Under the pieces are notes generated by a model. That model had not been told where the DNA came from. It saw only the letters and a program-made list of their open reading frames with translations, and did not search any database. 64,000 nt of DNA from Mesorhizobium sp. J8 (GTDB lineage Bacteria > Pseudomonadota > Alphaproteobacteria > Rhizobiales > Rhizobiaceae), in the NCBI RefSeq assembly GCF_016591715.1, contig NZ_AP024109.1, positions 1 through 64,000 on the forward strand, read 5' to 3'. Below are positions 54,684 through 63,107 of the stretch, in pieces. Each line of letters starts with the position of its first letter. The stretch's first letter is position 1. A program made the translations under genes and the position numbers.

Positions 54684-57182
54684 ATGGCCAGCCTCGAGCA
54701 ATACCACGCCAAGCGCGATTTCGGGAAAACCGCCGAGCCGTCCGGCAAGGTCGGCAAGCAAAAACAGGGCGGCGGCATTTTCGTCGTCCAGAAGCATGCC
54801 GCCACCCGCCTCCATTACGATTTCCGCCTGGAGCATGACGGCGTCCTCTGGAGCTGGGCGGTGACGCGGGGCCCGAGCCTGGACCCGCATGAGAAGCGGC
54901 TTGCCGTGCATGTCGAGGATCACCCGATCGACTACGCCTCCTTCGAAGGCACAATTCCGAAGGGCCAATATGGCGGCGGCTCGGTGCTTGTCTGGGACGA
55001 AGGCAGATGGACGCCCGACGGGGATCCGGCCAAGGGCATGAAGAAGGGCCATATCGACTTCGAGCTCGAGGGCCACAAGCTCAACGGCCGCTGGCATCTG
55101 GTCAGGCTGAAGCCCCGCCCCGGCGAGAAGCGCGACAACTGGCTGCTGATCAAGTCCAGCGATGCCGCCGCCCGGCCGGGCGAGGATATTCTCCAGCGGG
55201 AACCGAAATCGGTGAAGTCCGGCCTGACCATCGAGGAGATTGGTGAAGGCAAGGCTGCCAGGGGGCAGACACCGAAAGTCTGGCAGTCGAACAAGCCGGC
55301 TGCCCGCAAGGCCAAGGCCGGGCAGGCGAGGCGGCTGGAATTCATCGAGCCGCAATTGGCGACGCTGGAAAAGGATGCGCCCGGCGGCGACGACTGGTTG
55401 CACGAAGTGAAATTCGACGGCTACCGCATGCAGGCGCAGATCGAGGGCAGCGAGGTCAGGCTGCTCACCCGCGCCGGGCTCGACTGGACCGGGAAGTTCG
55501 AGGGGCCGATCACCGCCGCGCTGGCCAAATTGAAATGCCGCGACGCAATCATCGACGGCGAGGTCGTGGTGCTGGCCGACAGCGGCGTGTCGTCCTTCCC
55601 AATGCTGCAGGCGGACCTGTCGGCCCGCCGTGCCGACCGCTTCATTTATTACGTCTTCGACCTGATGCGGCTCGACGGCGAGGATCTGCGCCGCGAACCG
55701 CTGGTCGAACGCAAGCAGGCTTTGGCCGAGCTGCTTGGCGAACAGCCCGAGGATTCGGCGCTTCGCTTCAGCGATCATTTCCACGAGCCAGGCAAGGTGA
55801 TGCTTCAGCATGTCTGCCGCATGGGCCTGGAAGGCGTGGTCTCGAAGCGCGCCGACGCGCCCTATCGCAGCGGGCGCGGCCTTACATGGATCAAGTCGAA
55901 ATGCACGCTCAGGCAGGAATTCGTCATCGGCGGCTATCTGCCTTCCGACAAGACAGGCCGCGGCCTGCGCTCGCTGCTGGTCGGCTTCAATGACGGCGGC
56001 AAGCTGCACTACGCCGGCCGTGTCGGCACCGGTTTTTCCGGCAAGGTGATGACGGATCTGAAAAAGAAGCTCGATCGGCTCGAGACGAAGACCTCGCCCT
56101 TCTCCTCCGCTGTGCCCAAAGGCAAAGGCCTCACCTTCGTCAAGCCGGAACTTGTCGGCGAGGTGGAGTTCCGCAGTTGGACGTCCGACCGTATAATCCG
56201 CCACGCCTCCTTCCAGGGGCTTCGCGAGGACAAGCCGGCGGAGGAAGTCGTGCAGGAAAAGCCGAAAGAGGCCGAGAGCGAAGCAAGGCCGGGCGGAAGC
56301 CCTGCCAAGGCCTCGGCCGGACAGGCGAAAACCTCGATAAAACTTTCGCATCCCGACAAGCTGCTATGGCCCGACGAGAAGGTTTCGAAACAGGACCTGC
56401 TCGACCACTACGCGTTGGTGTGGCCGCGCATGGAGCCGTTCGTCGTCAACCGGCCGCTGAGCCTGGTGCGCGCACCGGACGGCATCCACGGCCAGCGCTT
56501 CTTCCAGAAACACGCCTCGCCCGGCATGAGCGCCAAGATCGCCCGCATGAAGGATCCGACCGATGGCGAGGAGATCCTCTACATTCAGGATTTCGACGGG
56601 CTGGCGGCGCTTGTCCAGTACGGCGTGGTCGAGGTCCATATCTGGGGCTCGACCATCGATCAGCTGGAAAAGCCGGACCAGATCATCTTCGACCTCGATC
56701 CGGACGAAGGCGTCGATGTCGGCCGCGTGCGCGAGGCGGCGCTCGACATCCACAGGCAGCTCGACGAATTGTCGCTGCCCAACCTGGTCAAGACCTCAGG
56801 GGGCAAGGGCTATCACGTGCTGGTGCCGCTGAAACCCTCGGCGGAATGGGACGAGGTCAAGGACTTCGCGCATGATTTCGCCCGCGCGCTGGAGCAGGCG
56901 GCGCCCGACCGCTACACGGCGACGCTGTCGAAGAAGGCGCGCACCGGCAAGATCTTCGTCGACTATCTGCGCAACGGCCGCGGCGCGACCACGGTCGCGC
57001 CCTACTCCTCGCGCGCCAAGAAGGGCGCCACGATATCGATGCCGGCGACCTGGCCGGAGATCGAGAAGGGGCTGGCTCCGAATGCCTTCCCGCTTGGCGA
57101 TGAGACGACGCTGGCGCAGTTGAAGAAGGCCGATCCCTGGAAGGAGTTCTTCAAGCTGGGGAAAGCGTTGAAACGGGGGTGA
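54684..57182 (+). CDS. ligD: ATP-dependent DNA ligase LigD (phosphoesterase-ligase-polymerase)
   Basis: This 832-aa repair enzyme joins DNA ends with Ku. The domain order is 3'-phosphoesterase (residues about 10-170, with HYDFRLEHDGVLWSWAV), ligase (about 215-520, with the adenylated Lys243 in EVKFDGYRMQ and KRADAPYRSG), and primase-polymerase (about 550-830, with SHPDKLLWPDEKVSK and the DLDPDEG acidic pair). All three look intact. The order matches the Pseudomonas type. It overlaps nothing downstream. Confidence 0.95.
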   Translation: MASLEQYHAKRDFGKTAEPSGKVGKQKQGGGIFVVQKHAATRLHYDFRLEHDGVLWSWAVTRGPSLDPHEKRLAVHVEDHPIDYASFEGTIPKGQYGGGSVLVWDEGRWTPDGDPAKGMKKGHIDFELEGHKLNGRWHLVRLKPRPGEKRDNWLLIKSSDAAARPGEDILQREPKSVKSGLTIEEIGEGKAARGQTPKVWQSNKPAARKAKAGQARRLEFIEPQLATLEKDAPGGDDWLHEVKFDGYRMQAQIEGSEVRLLTRAGLDWTGKFEGPITAALAKLKCRDAIIDGEVVVLADSGVSSFPMLQADLSARRADRFIYYVFDLMRLDGEDLRREPLVERKQALAELLGEQPEDSALRFSDHFHEPGKVMLQHVCRMGLEGVVSKRADAPYRSGRGLTWIKSKCTLRQEFVIGGYLPSDKTGRGLRSLLVGFNDGGKLHYAGRVGTGFSGKVMTDLKKKLDRLETKTSPFSSAVPKGKGLTFVKPELVGEVEFRSWTSDRIIRHASFQGLREDKPAEEVVQEKPKEAESEARPGGSPAKASAGQAKTSIKLSHPDKLLWPDEKVSKQDLLDHYALVWPRMEPFVVNRPLSLVRAPDGIHGQRFFQKHASPGMSAKIARMKDPTDGEEILYIQDFDGLAALVQYGVVEVHIWGSTIDQLEKPDQIIFDLDPDEGVDVGRVREAALDIHRQLDELSLPNLVKTSGGKGYHVLVPLKPSAEWDEVKDFAHDFARALEQAAPDRYTATLSKKARTGKIFVDYLRNGRGATTVAPYSSRAKKGATISMPATWPEIEKGLAPNAFPLGDETTLAQLKKADPWKEFFKLGKALKRG

Positions 57183-57202
57183 TCGCGCAACGTCGGCGGG
57201 AC

Positions 57203-57359
57203 AGCACCCCCCTCTGGCCTGCCGGCCATCTCCCCCGCAAGGGGGAGATTGAGCGCTCAGCCGGTTTCGCCAATCTCCAATGTTGCAAGAATAGCGGAGC
57301 GCCAGAACTGCCAATCTCCCCCTTGCGGGGGAGATGCCCGGCAGGGCAGAGGGGGGTGC
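57203..57359. repeat. Dispersed palindromic element, family B, copy 2 (reverse)
   Basis: Inverted ends (AGCACCCCCCTCTGGCCTGC..CATCTCCCCC and complement) flank the core CCGGTTTCGCCAATC (57261-57275), the reverse of the copy at 3911-4067. Ends and core agree across the element, showing it moves as a unit of about 157 bases. Confidence 0.75.
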
Positions 57360-57399
57360 CTCGCGCCGACGTTGCAAGGCTGTCATTTCCTGCGCAGCC

Positions 57400-58074
57400 C
57401 TACGCCAGAAACAGCCTCTCAAACGCCTGCCTCCCCCTCGGCGAGAACACCACCGCACGGCTGTCCTTGTCGCGCCGCGCCCATTTCTCGCCGATGATCT
57501 TGTCGAGGATGGCGGCGCCCAGCGTGCCGGCGAGATGCGAGCGCCGCACGCTCCAGTCGAGGCAGGCGCGGCATACCGGCCGCCGCGCCTTGGCCTGGGT
57601 TTCGATGCCGAGCGCGGAAAAATGCGAGGCGCCGGCTGACGAGAGCCGGATTTCATTGCCCTCGCGCAGCAAAAGCTTCCTGTCGAACAGCCGGTCGAGC
57701 ATCGCCACTGCCTGCTCGCCGGCGAGGTGGTCGTAGCAGACCCGCGCCACGCGCATGGCCGCGTCGCGCGGACCGGGCCGCACCCGTTTCGGGCCGACGG
57801 CCTCGGCGACGCCGATGATCGCCTCGATCATGCCGGCCACCTGCGCGCTGGCAAGCCCGTAATAGCGATGGCGGCCTTGGCTCGCCAAGGTGAGCAGCCC
57901 GCCTTCCATCAGCTTCGACAGATGCGAGGAAGCCGTGGGCAGCGACACGCCGGCTTCCAGCGCCAGTTCCGACGCCGTCAGCGCCGTGCCGCCCATCAGC
58001 GCGTTCAGCATGTTGGCGCGGGCCGGGTCGCCGACCAGGTTGGCGATGCGGGCAATATCGGGTCCTTCACGCAT
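57400..58074 (-). CDS. ArsR family helix-turn-helix regulator
   Basis: This 224-aa protein has an N-terminal winged-helix domain of ArsR type (about residues 5-80, with LALEAGVSLPTASSHLSKLMEGGLL). The C-terminal half contains cysteines (VCRACLDWS) and RRSHLAGTLGAAIL, as in longer ArsR-like regulators. No effector is known. It is divergent from the NIPSNAP gene, which it may control. Confidence 0.88.
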   Translation of the reverse strand: MREGPDIARIANLVGDPARANMLNALMGGTALTASELALEAGVSLPTASSHLSKLMEGGLLTLASQGRHRYYGLASAQVAGMIEAIIGVAEAVGPKRVRPGPRDAAMRVARVCYDHLAGEQAVAMLDRLFDRKLLLREGNEIRLSSAGASHFSALGIETQAKARRPVCRACLDWSVRRSHLAGTLGAAILDKIIGEKWARRDKDSRAVVFSPRGRQAFERLFLA

Positions 58075-58246
58075 GGTTTGATCCTCATCGAAGCATTCCC
58101 GTCAGGGAAGCACTATTCTGGGACCATCTCAAGCAGCCCGGGCAAACACTCCTGACAAGGAGAATGCCTAGCACAGCGGCGTAAGCGACGTTTCGATCCC
58201 GGTCGAAGCATCGATGTGCGCAAGCCAACCGACGAGGAGACCCGAC

Positions 58247-58615
58247 ATGACCATCACCTGCTTCATCCGCTACGAGATCGACCCGTTCGGCAAGGCGGCC
58301 TTCGAGCAATATGCCCGGGCCTGGGGCCAGGCCATTCCGCGCTGCGGCGCCGACCTGATCGGCTACTACGCGCCGCATGAAGGCTCGGCGACCACGGCTT
58401 ACGCCGCCTACAACATCGAGAGCCTTGCGGCCTACGAGGCTTATCGCGCCCGGCTTGCCGAAGACCCCACGGCCAAGGCAAATTACGAATTCGCCAGGCG
58501 CGAGAAGTTCATCATGAAGGAAGATCGCGTCTTCCTGAAGCTGGTCTCCGGGCCGCACGGTCCGCGGCAGCTCTTTCGCACCGACGTAACGGTCAAGGAA
58601 GGGATAGAGGCATGA
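58247..58615 (+). CDS. NIPSNAP family protein
   Basis: This 122-aa protein has the dimeric alpha/beta-barrel fold of NIPSNAP proteins, starting MTITCFIRYEIDPFG and containing LIGYYAPHEGSATTAYAAYNIES. The function is unknown. ATG 58247 follows GAGGAGA. It overlaps the following antibiotic biosynthesis monooxygenase-like gene by ATGA and is divergent from the ArsR gene. Confidence 0.88.
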   Translation: MTITCFIRYEIDPFGKAAFEQYARAWGQAIPRCGADLIGYYAPHEGSATTAYAAYNIESLAAYEAYRARLAEDPTAKANYEFARREKFIMKEDRVFLKLVSGPHGPRQLFRTDVTVKEGIEA

Positions 58616-58956
58616 TCGCTGTGATCTTCGAGGTCGAGCCGGCGGAAGGGAAGCGCGATGCCTATCTCGGCATCGCCGCCGACCTTAAGCCGCTGCTCGA
58701 GAGCATCGACGGCTTCATCTCTGTCGAGCGCTTCCAGAGCCTGACCGATCCCGACCGCATGCTGTCGCTGTCCTTCTGGCGCGACGAGGAAGCGGTGAAG
58801 GCGTGGCGCAACACCGGGGAGCACCGGCAGGCGCAGCAGGCCGGCCGCGGCGGTATCTTTGCCGGCTACCGTCTGCGTATCGCTCGTGTCGTGCGCGACT
58901 ACGGCATGGAGGAAAGGGCGGAGGCGCCTGCGGACAGCAGGGCGGTGAATGGGTAG
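58612..58956 (+). CDS. Antibiotic biosynthesis monooxygenase (ABM) domain protein
   Basis: This 114-aa protein has an ABM-type ferredoxin-like fold, with MIAVIFEVEPAEGKRDAYL and the IDGFISVERFQSL..MLSLSFWRDEEAVKAWRN segment. Relatives range from quinol oxygenases to heme-degrading enzymes; which one this is cannot be told. Its ATG overlaps the NIPSNAP stop, so the two barrel proteins may form a pair or heterodimer. Confidence 0.87.
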   Translation: MIAVIFEVEPAEGKRDAYLGIAADLKPLLESIDGFISVERFQSLTDPDRMLSLSFWRDEEAVKAWRNTGEHRQAQQAGRGGIFAGYRLRIARVVRDYGMEERAEAPADSRAVNG

Positions 58957-58966
58957 GCGCGGCTCT

Positions 58967-59145
58967 CCTTCTCCCCTTGTGGGAGAAGGTGTCGCCGAAG
59001 GCGACGGATGAGGGGTGCTCCAGCTTGGCGACGCTCGAGGAGACGGCAAGTTTGCCGACGTCTCACTCCGCTTGAGCACCCCTCATCCGTCTCGGCGCTG
59101 ACGCGCCGATCCACCTTCCCCCACAAGGGGGGAAGGAGAGCGCCG
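58967..59145. repeat. Dispersed palindromic element, family A, copy 2
   Basis: CCTTCTCCCCTTGTGGGAG..GACGGATGAGGGGTGCT and the inverted AGCACCCCTCATCCGTCTCGG..CCTTCCCCCACAAGGGGGG flank a spacer. The arms match 852-1040 in the opposite order. It fills the gap before the convergent mbfA. Confidence 0.7.
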
Positions 59146-59149
59146 GCGC

Positions 59150-60133
59150 CTACGCATTCCCGATCAGCACGCCGGCCCCGAACACCAGCGCGCCGCCCAG
59201 CACCACCTGGAAGGCGGCGCGCCAGAATGGCGTCTGCATGTAGCGGTTCTGGATGAAGGCGATTGCCCAGAGCTCGAAGAACACCACGACCGCCGCGACG
59301 ACGGTTGCCGTCCAGAAATAGGGGATGAGATAGGGCAGCGCGTGGCCGAGCCCGCCCAAAGTGGTCATGATGCCTACGGTGAGGCCGCGCTTCAACGGCG
59401 AGCCACGACCGGAGAGCTTGCCGTCGTCGGAGGCGACTTCGGTGAAGCCCATCGAAATGCCCGCGCCGATCGAGGCGGCGAGGCCGACGAGGAAAGTTTG
59501 GAAGGTCGCATGGGTGGCGAAGGCGGCGGCGAAGATCGGCGCCAGTGTCGACACCGACCCGTCCATCAATCCGGCCAGCCCGGGCTGCACATAGGTGAGG
59601 ATGAACTGGCGCTGCTCGGCCGTGGCCTCCTCAACCTTGACCGTGCCCGGCACATGCTCCTGCTCCAGTTCATGCGCCGAGCTCTCATGGCCCTGCTCGG
59701 CCACGGCGAGGTCGTCAAGCAGCTTTCGCGTCGAGGCGTCGGTGGTGCGCTTGGCCGCCTCGACATAGAAGCGATAGGCCTGCCGCTCCATTTCCTCGGC
59801 CTGCCGGCGCACATGCTCGATGCCGAGCGGCTTCACCAGCCAGTCGGGCTTGCGCTCGAAATAGCCCTTGACGTGTTCGCGCCGGATCAGCGGGATGCGT
59901 TCGCCGAAGCGCTTGCGGTAAAGCTCGATCAGCGAATCGCGGTGGCCGTCTTCCTCCTCGGCCATCGCCTCGAACACTTTCGCGGATTGCGGAAAGTCTT
60001 GCGCCAGGCCATCGGCATAGGCGCGGTAGATGCGCCCGTCATCCTCCTCGGAAGAGATCGCCAGCGCCAGGATCTCCTGCTCCGACAGCGAATCGAAGGA
60101 ACGGCGGCCGAAGCCGAAAACACGGGAAAGCAT
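59150..60133 (-). CDS. mbfA: Membrane-bound ferritin MbfA (ferritin-like domain fused to VIT1-type transporter)
   Basis: This 327-aa protein joins an N-terminal ferritin-like (Er/rubrerythrin) domain (about residues 12-160, with Glu/His di-iron ligands such as EEEDGH and VAEQGHE) to a C-terminal VIT1/CCC1-type membrane domain with about five helices. MbfA exports iron under iron excess and oxidative stress in rhizobia and Agrobacterium. The perfect Irr-type palindrome 16 bases upstream fits regulation by Irr. Confidence 0.94.
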   Translation of the reverse strand: MLSRVFGFGRRSFDSLSEQEILALAISSEEDDGRIYRAYADGLAQDFPQSAKVFEAMAEEEDGHRDSLIELYRKRFGERIPLIRREHVKGYFERKPDWLVKPLGIEHVRRQAEEMERQAYRFYVEAAKRTTDASTRKLLDDLAVAEQGHESSAHELEQEHVPGTVKVEEATAEQRQFILTYVQPGLAGLMDGSVSTLAPIFAAAFATHATFQTFLVGLAASIGAGISMGFTEVASDDGKLSGRGSPLKRGLTVGIMTTLGGLGHALPYLIPYFWTATVVAAVVVFFELWAIAFIQNRYMQTPFWRAAFQVVLGGALVFGAGVLIGNA

Positions 60134-60148
60134 GATGAAACCACTCTT

Positions 60149-60167
60149 GTTTAGAATGATTCTAAAC
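60149..60167 (-). promoter_or_regulatory. Irr-type iron control element (ICE box)
   Basis: GTTTAGAATGATTCTAAAC is a perfect 9-1-9 palindrome and matches the TTTAGAA-N3-TTCTAAA consensus of Irr binding sites. It lies 16 bases before the mbfA start codon, so bound Irr would block transcription or translation start. Irr is degraded when heme (iron) is plentiful, which would release mbfA. Confidence 0.8.
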
Positions 60168-60312
60168 TAGGATCTTGCCTGCCGGGCGTCAATCGCCGGT
60201 CCGTCGACGCACCCGCGAATGGTTGCTCCAGCCCGCTTCGGCCAGCCCTTCATTATTGCCGAATGTTCGCCTATATGGGGTGGCAACAGCCGAAATTGAA
60301 GGAATCTACCGA

Positions 60313-60636
60313 ATGACGGACAAGAAGCCGCCGCACGCATTCGATGCGAAGCCCGTTCTCGACCTCATCGCCAGCATCGAGGCCGACCTGCAGCGCCTCA
60401 AGGGTCTGGTCGAGCAACAGATCGAGAAATTCGATCCCGCCAATCCGCACAACAAGACGCCCGACGGCAAGCTCACCGAGGAAGGCGTCGAGTGCTGCTA
60501 CCGCATGTTCGACGAGGGCAAGTCTCGCTACACCGTCGCCCAGCAGATGAAGATCTCCTTCGCCGCCGCCACCCACCGCTTCAACAATTGGCGCAAGCTG
60601 GGCGGCAGCAAAAGGACGAAGACGCTCTTGGGGTGA
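60313..60636 (+). CDS. Conserved small protein with HTH-like C-terminus
   Basis: This 107-aa protein has a helical N-terminal part (LIASIEADLQRLKGLVEQQIEKFD) and a C-terminal segment resembling a helix-turn-helix (YTVAQQMKISFAAATHRFNNWRKLGG). It looks like a family conserved in rhizobia but has no assigned function. A regulatory or DNA-binding role is possible. ATG 60313 follows GAAGGAATC. Confidence 0.7.
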   Translation: MTDKKPPHAFDAKPVLDLIASIEADLQRLKGLVEQQIEKFDPANPHNKTPDGKLTEEGVECCYRMFDEGKSRYTVAQQMKISFAAATHRFNNWRKLGGSKRTKTLLG

Positions 60637-60702
60637 AAGGGTTCGCTTCGTGAGGTGTCGATCGGGCGCTTGCGCACGCAATCCCCGGTGTTTGCGCCAA
60701 CC

Positions 60703-61106
60703 CTACTGCTCCTCCGTCGTCGTCATGCCCTCGAATTCCGGAAGCCAGCGCAGGGCCGACCGGTGCCATTTCTGGTGTCTCGGGACCAGGTCCTGACGCT
60801 GCCGGGCGGTCCCCACCCTCACGCCATAGACCTTCGGGCCGTCGCCGACCGACGTCGCGTAAAGATGCGAGCCGCAGTCGGCACAGAAAGCCTGGGCCCG
60901 CCTGGCGCCGCTTGCCACGACCTTGATGTAGATTTTCGGCGCGCCTTGGTGATCCTGTAGTCGCTTTCCGGCGCCGGAACGGTGACGCGAAAGGCCGTGC
61001 CGGTGAGCTGCTGGCAGTCCGTGCAGTGGCAGATCGATGTCTTCTCTGGATCGACCTCAGCCTCATAGGTGATCGCGCCGCAATGGCATCCGCCGTCGAT
61101 CTTCAT
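60703..61106 (-). pseudogene. Frameshifted GFA family (glutathione-dependent formaldehyde-activating-like) gene
   Basis: The 5' part encodes the GFA start (MKIDGGCHCGAITYEAEV..CHCTDCQQLTGTAF, zinc-binding Cys residues) and the 3' part, in another frame, encodes the rest (CADCGSHLYATSVGDGP..WLPEFEG). Adding one G in the run AAGGCGCG on the minus strand (near 60940-60947) restores ITK-GAPKIYIKVV and a 134-aa protein. It is either a true pseudogene or a sequencing error. Confidence 0.8.
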
Positions 61107-61140
61107 CGCCTGTCTCCTTACAAACTTCGCTGCGTTGAAC

Positions 61141-62100
61141 CTAGCTCTCGTCCGAGGCCTCGGCCATGGTCTTGCGCCGCCGCTCCCATGTGCCAGTCGC
61201 CTGCGGCTTGACGAAGAGCCGGGAGATTTGCGGCATTTCCTTCTTGAGCCTTGCCTCCAGGCGCTCGACGCAGGCTTCGATCTCGGGCGCGGTGAGATGG
61301 TCCTCGAACTCGATGCTCAAGCCGGCGACGATTTCCTCCGGACCGATATGGACGCTCAGGATTCCGTTCGCCCGCTGCACCGCAGGATCCTGCTGGACGA
61401 TTTCAAGCACCTTCTTCTGCACTTCGGACGACGCGGGTTCACCCAGCAGCAAGCCCTTGCTCTCGCGCGCCAGGAAGATGGCCGTGGCGCCAAGGATGAT
61501 GGCAATGCCGATCGAGCCGACGCCGTCGAGCTCCGGGATCTCCAGGAGTTCGGCGGACAGGATGCCGGCGAAGGCGACGATGAGGCCGAGCAGCGCGGCG
61601 CTGTCCTCGAACAGCACCGTGTAGACGCTGGGGTCCTTGCTCGACTGCACGGCCTGCAGCCAGCCCTGCCTGCCTTTCTGCTGCCGAAACTCCTTCAGCG
61701 CGACCAGCCATGAGCTGCCCTCGAAAAGGAAGGAGAGGCCGAGCACGGTATAATTGACCTTGGCGTTGACGACCGGTTCGGGCGCCATGATGTGGATGAC
61801 GCCCTCGTAGAAGGACACGCCGGCGCCGAGCGCGAACACCAGAAGCGCGACGATGAAGCTCCAGAAATAGAGCTCGCGCCCGTGGCCGAGCGGATGCGTG
61901 CGGTCGGGCGGCCGCGCCGCGCGACGCATGCCGTAGAGGAGCAGCGCGCCGTTGCCCGTGTCGACCAGCGAATGCACGCCTTCCGACAGCATGGCGGACG
62001 AGCCGGTGAAGACTGCCGCCGCGAATTTGGTGAGCGCGATCGCCAGATTGCCGGCAAGCGCGGCGTAGATCACGCGTCTCGATCCGCTATGTCCTGCCAT
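61141..62100 (-). CDS. Cation diffusion facilitator family transporter
   Basis: This 319-aa efflux protein exports divalent metals (Zn, Fe, Mn or Co) by proton exchange. Membrane segments 1-6 include ALTKFAAAVFTGSSAMLSEGVHSLVDTGN with the His/Asp ligand pair in HSLVDT, and HPLGHGRELYFW. A C-terminal cytoplasmic domain follows from about residue 230. I chose ATG 62100 after GGAG; the frame upstream is not conserved. The metal is not predictable. Confidence 0.9.
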   Translation of the reverse strand: MAGHSGSRRVIYAALAGNLAIALTKFAAAVFTGSSAMLSEGVHSLVDTGNGALLLYGMRRAARPPDRTHPLGHGRELYFWSFIVALLVFALGAGVSFYEGVIHIMAPEPVVNAKVNYTVLGLSFLFEGSSWLVALKEFRQQKGRQGWLQAVQSSKDPSVYTVLFEDSAALLGLIVAFAGILSAELLEIPELDGVGSIGIAIILGATAIFLARESKGLLLGEPASSEVQKKVLEIVQQDPAVQRANGILSVHIGPEEIVAGLSIEFEDHLTAPEIEACVERLEARLKKEMPQISRLFVKPQATGTWERRRKTMAEASDES

Positions 62101-62318
62101 TCGATCTCCGACCTGCCCCAGCCTGGCGGGACACTGAAACTCCACAGACAATGCGCCAGGCAATCGGAAGTTCAAGCCGCCGCAGCGCGTTGAATGAGCA
62201 TGGCGACGGGAAATCGGTTGACATCCGGCCACACCGCCGAGTCGGCGAGATGCCGCCTCTTGCAGTCCGGCATTTCTCTTGTTTCACTTGGATCGCCCAC
62301 AAACCGGAGGAGCGAATC

Positions 62319-62444
62319 ATGGCAAAAGGTGCGATGAAGGCGGGCAAGGAACCCCGCAAGCCGAAGAAGGATGCCAAGAAGCCCGCCGCGGCCCCGGCTC
62401 CGAAGGCGCCGCCGGTCAAGGCGATGCGCATCAAGGAGAAGTAA
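62319..62444 (+). CDS. Small basic Lys/Ala/Pro-rich protein (41 aa)
   Basis: This 41-aa protein, MAKGAMKAGKEPRKPKKDAK onward, is very basic and disordered in composition. ATG 62319 follows GGAGGAG by six bases, and a strong terminator follows, so it is a convincing transcription unit. The function is unknown; nucleic-acid or ribosome binding would fit the charge. The promoter is in the gap before it. Confidence 0.72.
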   Translation: MAKGAMKAGKEPRKPKKDAKKPAAAPAPKAPPVKAMRIKEK

Positions 62445-62483
62445 GCGGCCGGATTCGGTCGGCCCGGCTCGATCCTGGCTTGA

Positions 62484-62518
62484 ACCGGCAGCATCACCGT
62501 GCTGCCGGTGTTTTGTTG
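62484..62518 (+). terminator. Rho-independent terminator after the 41-aa gene
   Basis: A 10-bp perfect stem (ACCGGCAGCA with TGCTGCCGGT) encloses a 6-base loop and is followed by GTTTTGTT. It lies 39 bases after the small basic gene and isolates the riboswitch-sugE unit downstream. Confidence 0.88.
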
Positions 62519-62550
62519 ATCGAAAAACAAGGGCACCCTATATCCAGACG

Positions 62551-62597
62551 GCGAGGACGACCTCGCTTCCCCGAAGAACCGGCCGGGACGACCCGCC
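62551..62597 (+). promoter_or_regulatory. Guanidine-II (mini-ykkC) riboswitch
   Basis: Two hairpins each end in an ACGA tetraloop: GCGAGG-ACGA-CCTCGC (62551-62566) and CGGG-ACGA-CCCG (62584-62595, extended by GG/CC), with a 14-base linker. The pair of ACGR loops is the diagnostic feature of the guanidine-II class, which turns on SMR-type guanidinium exporters when guanidine binds. The gene behind it is exactly such an exporter. It sits 44 bases before the start codon. Confidence 0.85.
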
Positions 62598-62640
62598 ACA
62601 TCAAGCATCTCAACCGATGCTGGAATGACGGAGTGTTTCG

Positions 62641-62955
62641 ATGTCCTGGATCTTTCTTTTCTTCGCCGGCCTGTTCGAGATCGGCTGGGCGATCGGCCTC
62701 AAATACACCGACGGCTTCTCCAAGCCGCTGCCGACCCTTCTCACCATCGTCTCGATGATCGTCAGCCTCGGCCTGCTCGGCTTGGCGCTGAAGACGCTGC
62801 CCGTCGGCACAACCTATGCGGTGTGGACGGGCATCGGCACCGTCGGCACGGCGCTGCTCGGCATCTGGCTGCTCGGCGAGCCGGCGACAGCCGTGCGGCT
62901 CGCCTGCATCGGTCTGATCGTTTGCGGCATCATCGGCCTCAAACTGGTGGCCTGA
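62641..62955 (+). CDS. sugE: SMR family guanidinium exporter (SugE/Gdx)
   Basis: This 104-aa protein has four membrane helices and the SugE/Gdx pattern: Glu13 in [20 protein letters not shown], the [20 protein letters not shown] helix 2-3 region and GIWLLGEP. Dual-topology or homodimer function is expected. The guanidine-II riboswitch upstream makes guanidinium/proton exchange the likely activity rather than drug efflux. GGAG lies about 8 bases before ATG 62641. Confidence 0.93.
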   Translation: MSWIFLFFAGLFEIGWAIGLKYTDGFSKPLPTLLTIVSMIVSLGLLGLALKTLPVGTTYAVWTGIGTVGTALLGIWLLGEPATAVRLACIGLIVCGIIGLKLVA

Positions 62956-63046
62956 GCATTTTCAGAGCGGTTCATCGTTTCACGGAAAACGGCGAACCGC
63001 TCTGTCCGGACGGAAAACCGCCCACACTCTCCTGGAATTGCTCTAG
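62956..63046. repeat. Dispersed element, family C, copy 4
   Basis: This reverse copy starts GAGCATTTTCAGAGCGGTTC, has a hairpin (AGAGCGGTTC with GAACCGCTCT, 62964-63003) and ends CCTGGAATTGCTCTAG. It starts at the sugE stop and may also serve as its terminator. Confidence 0.7.
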
Positions 63047-63107
63047 GCACAAACGCGTTCAGGGCCGCTTTCGGCGACCCTGACCTCATGGTTCCGAGAA
63101 CCCGAAC

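Noticed and set aside
53667..56351. 894-codon open frame antisense to ku and ligD
   Set aside because: High third-position GC keeps antisense frames open. Its translation has no recognisable domain, while ku and ligD are intact on the other strand.
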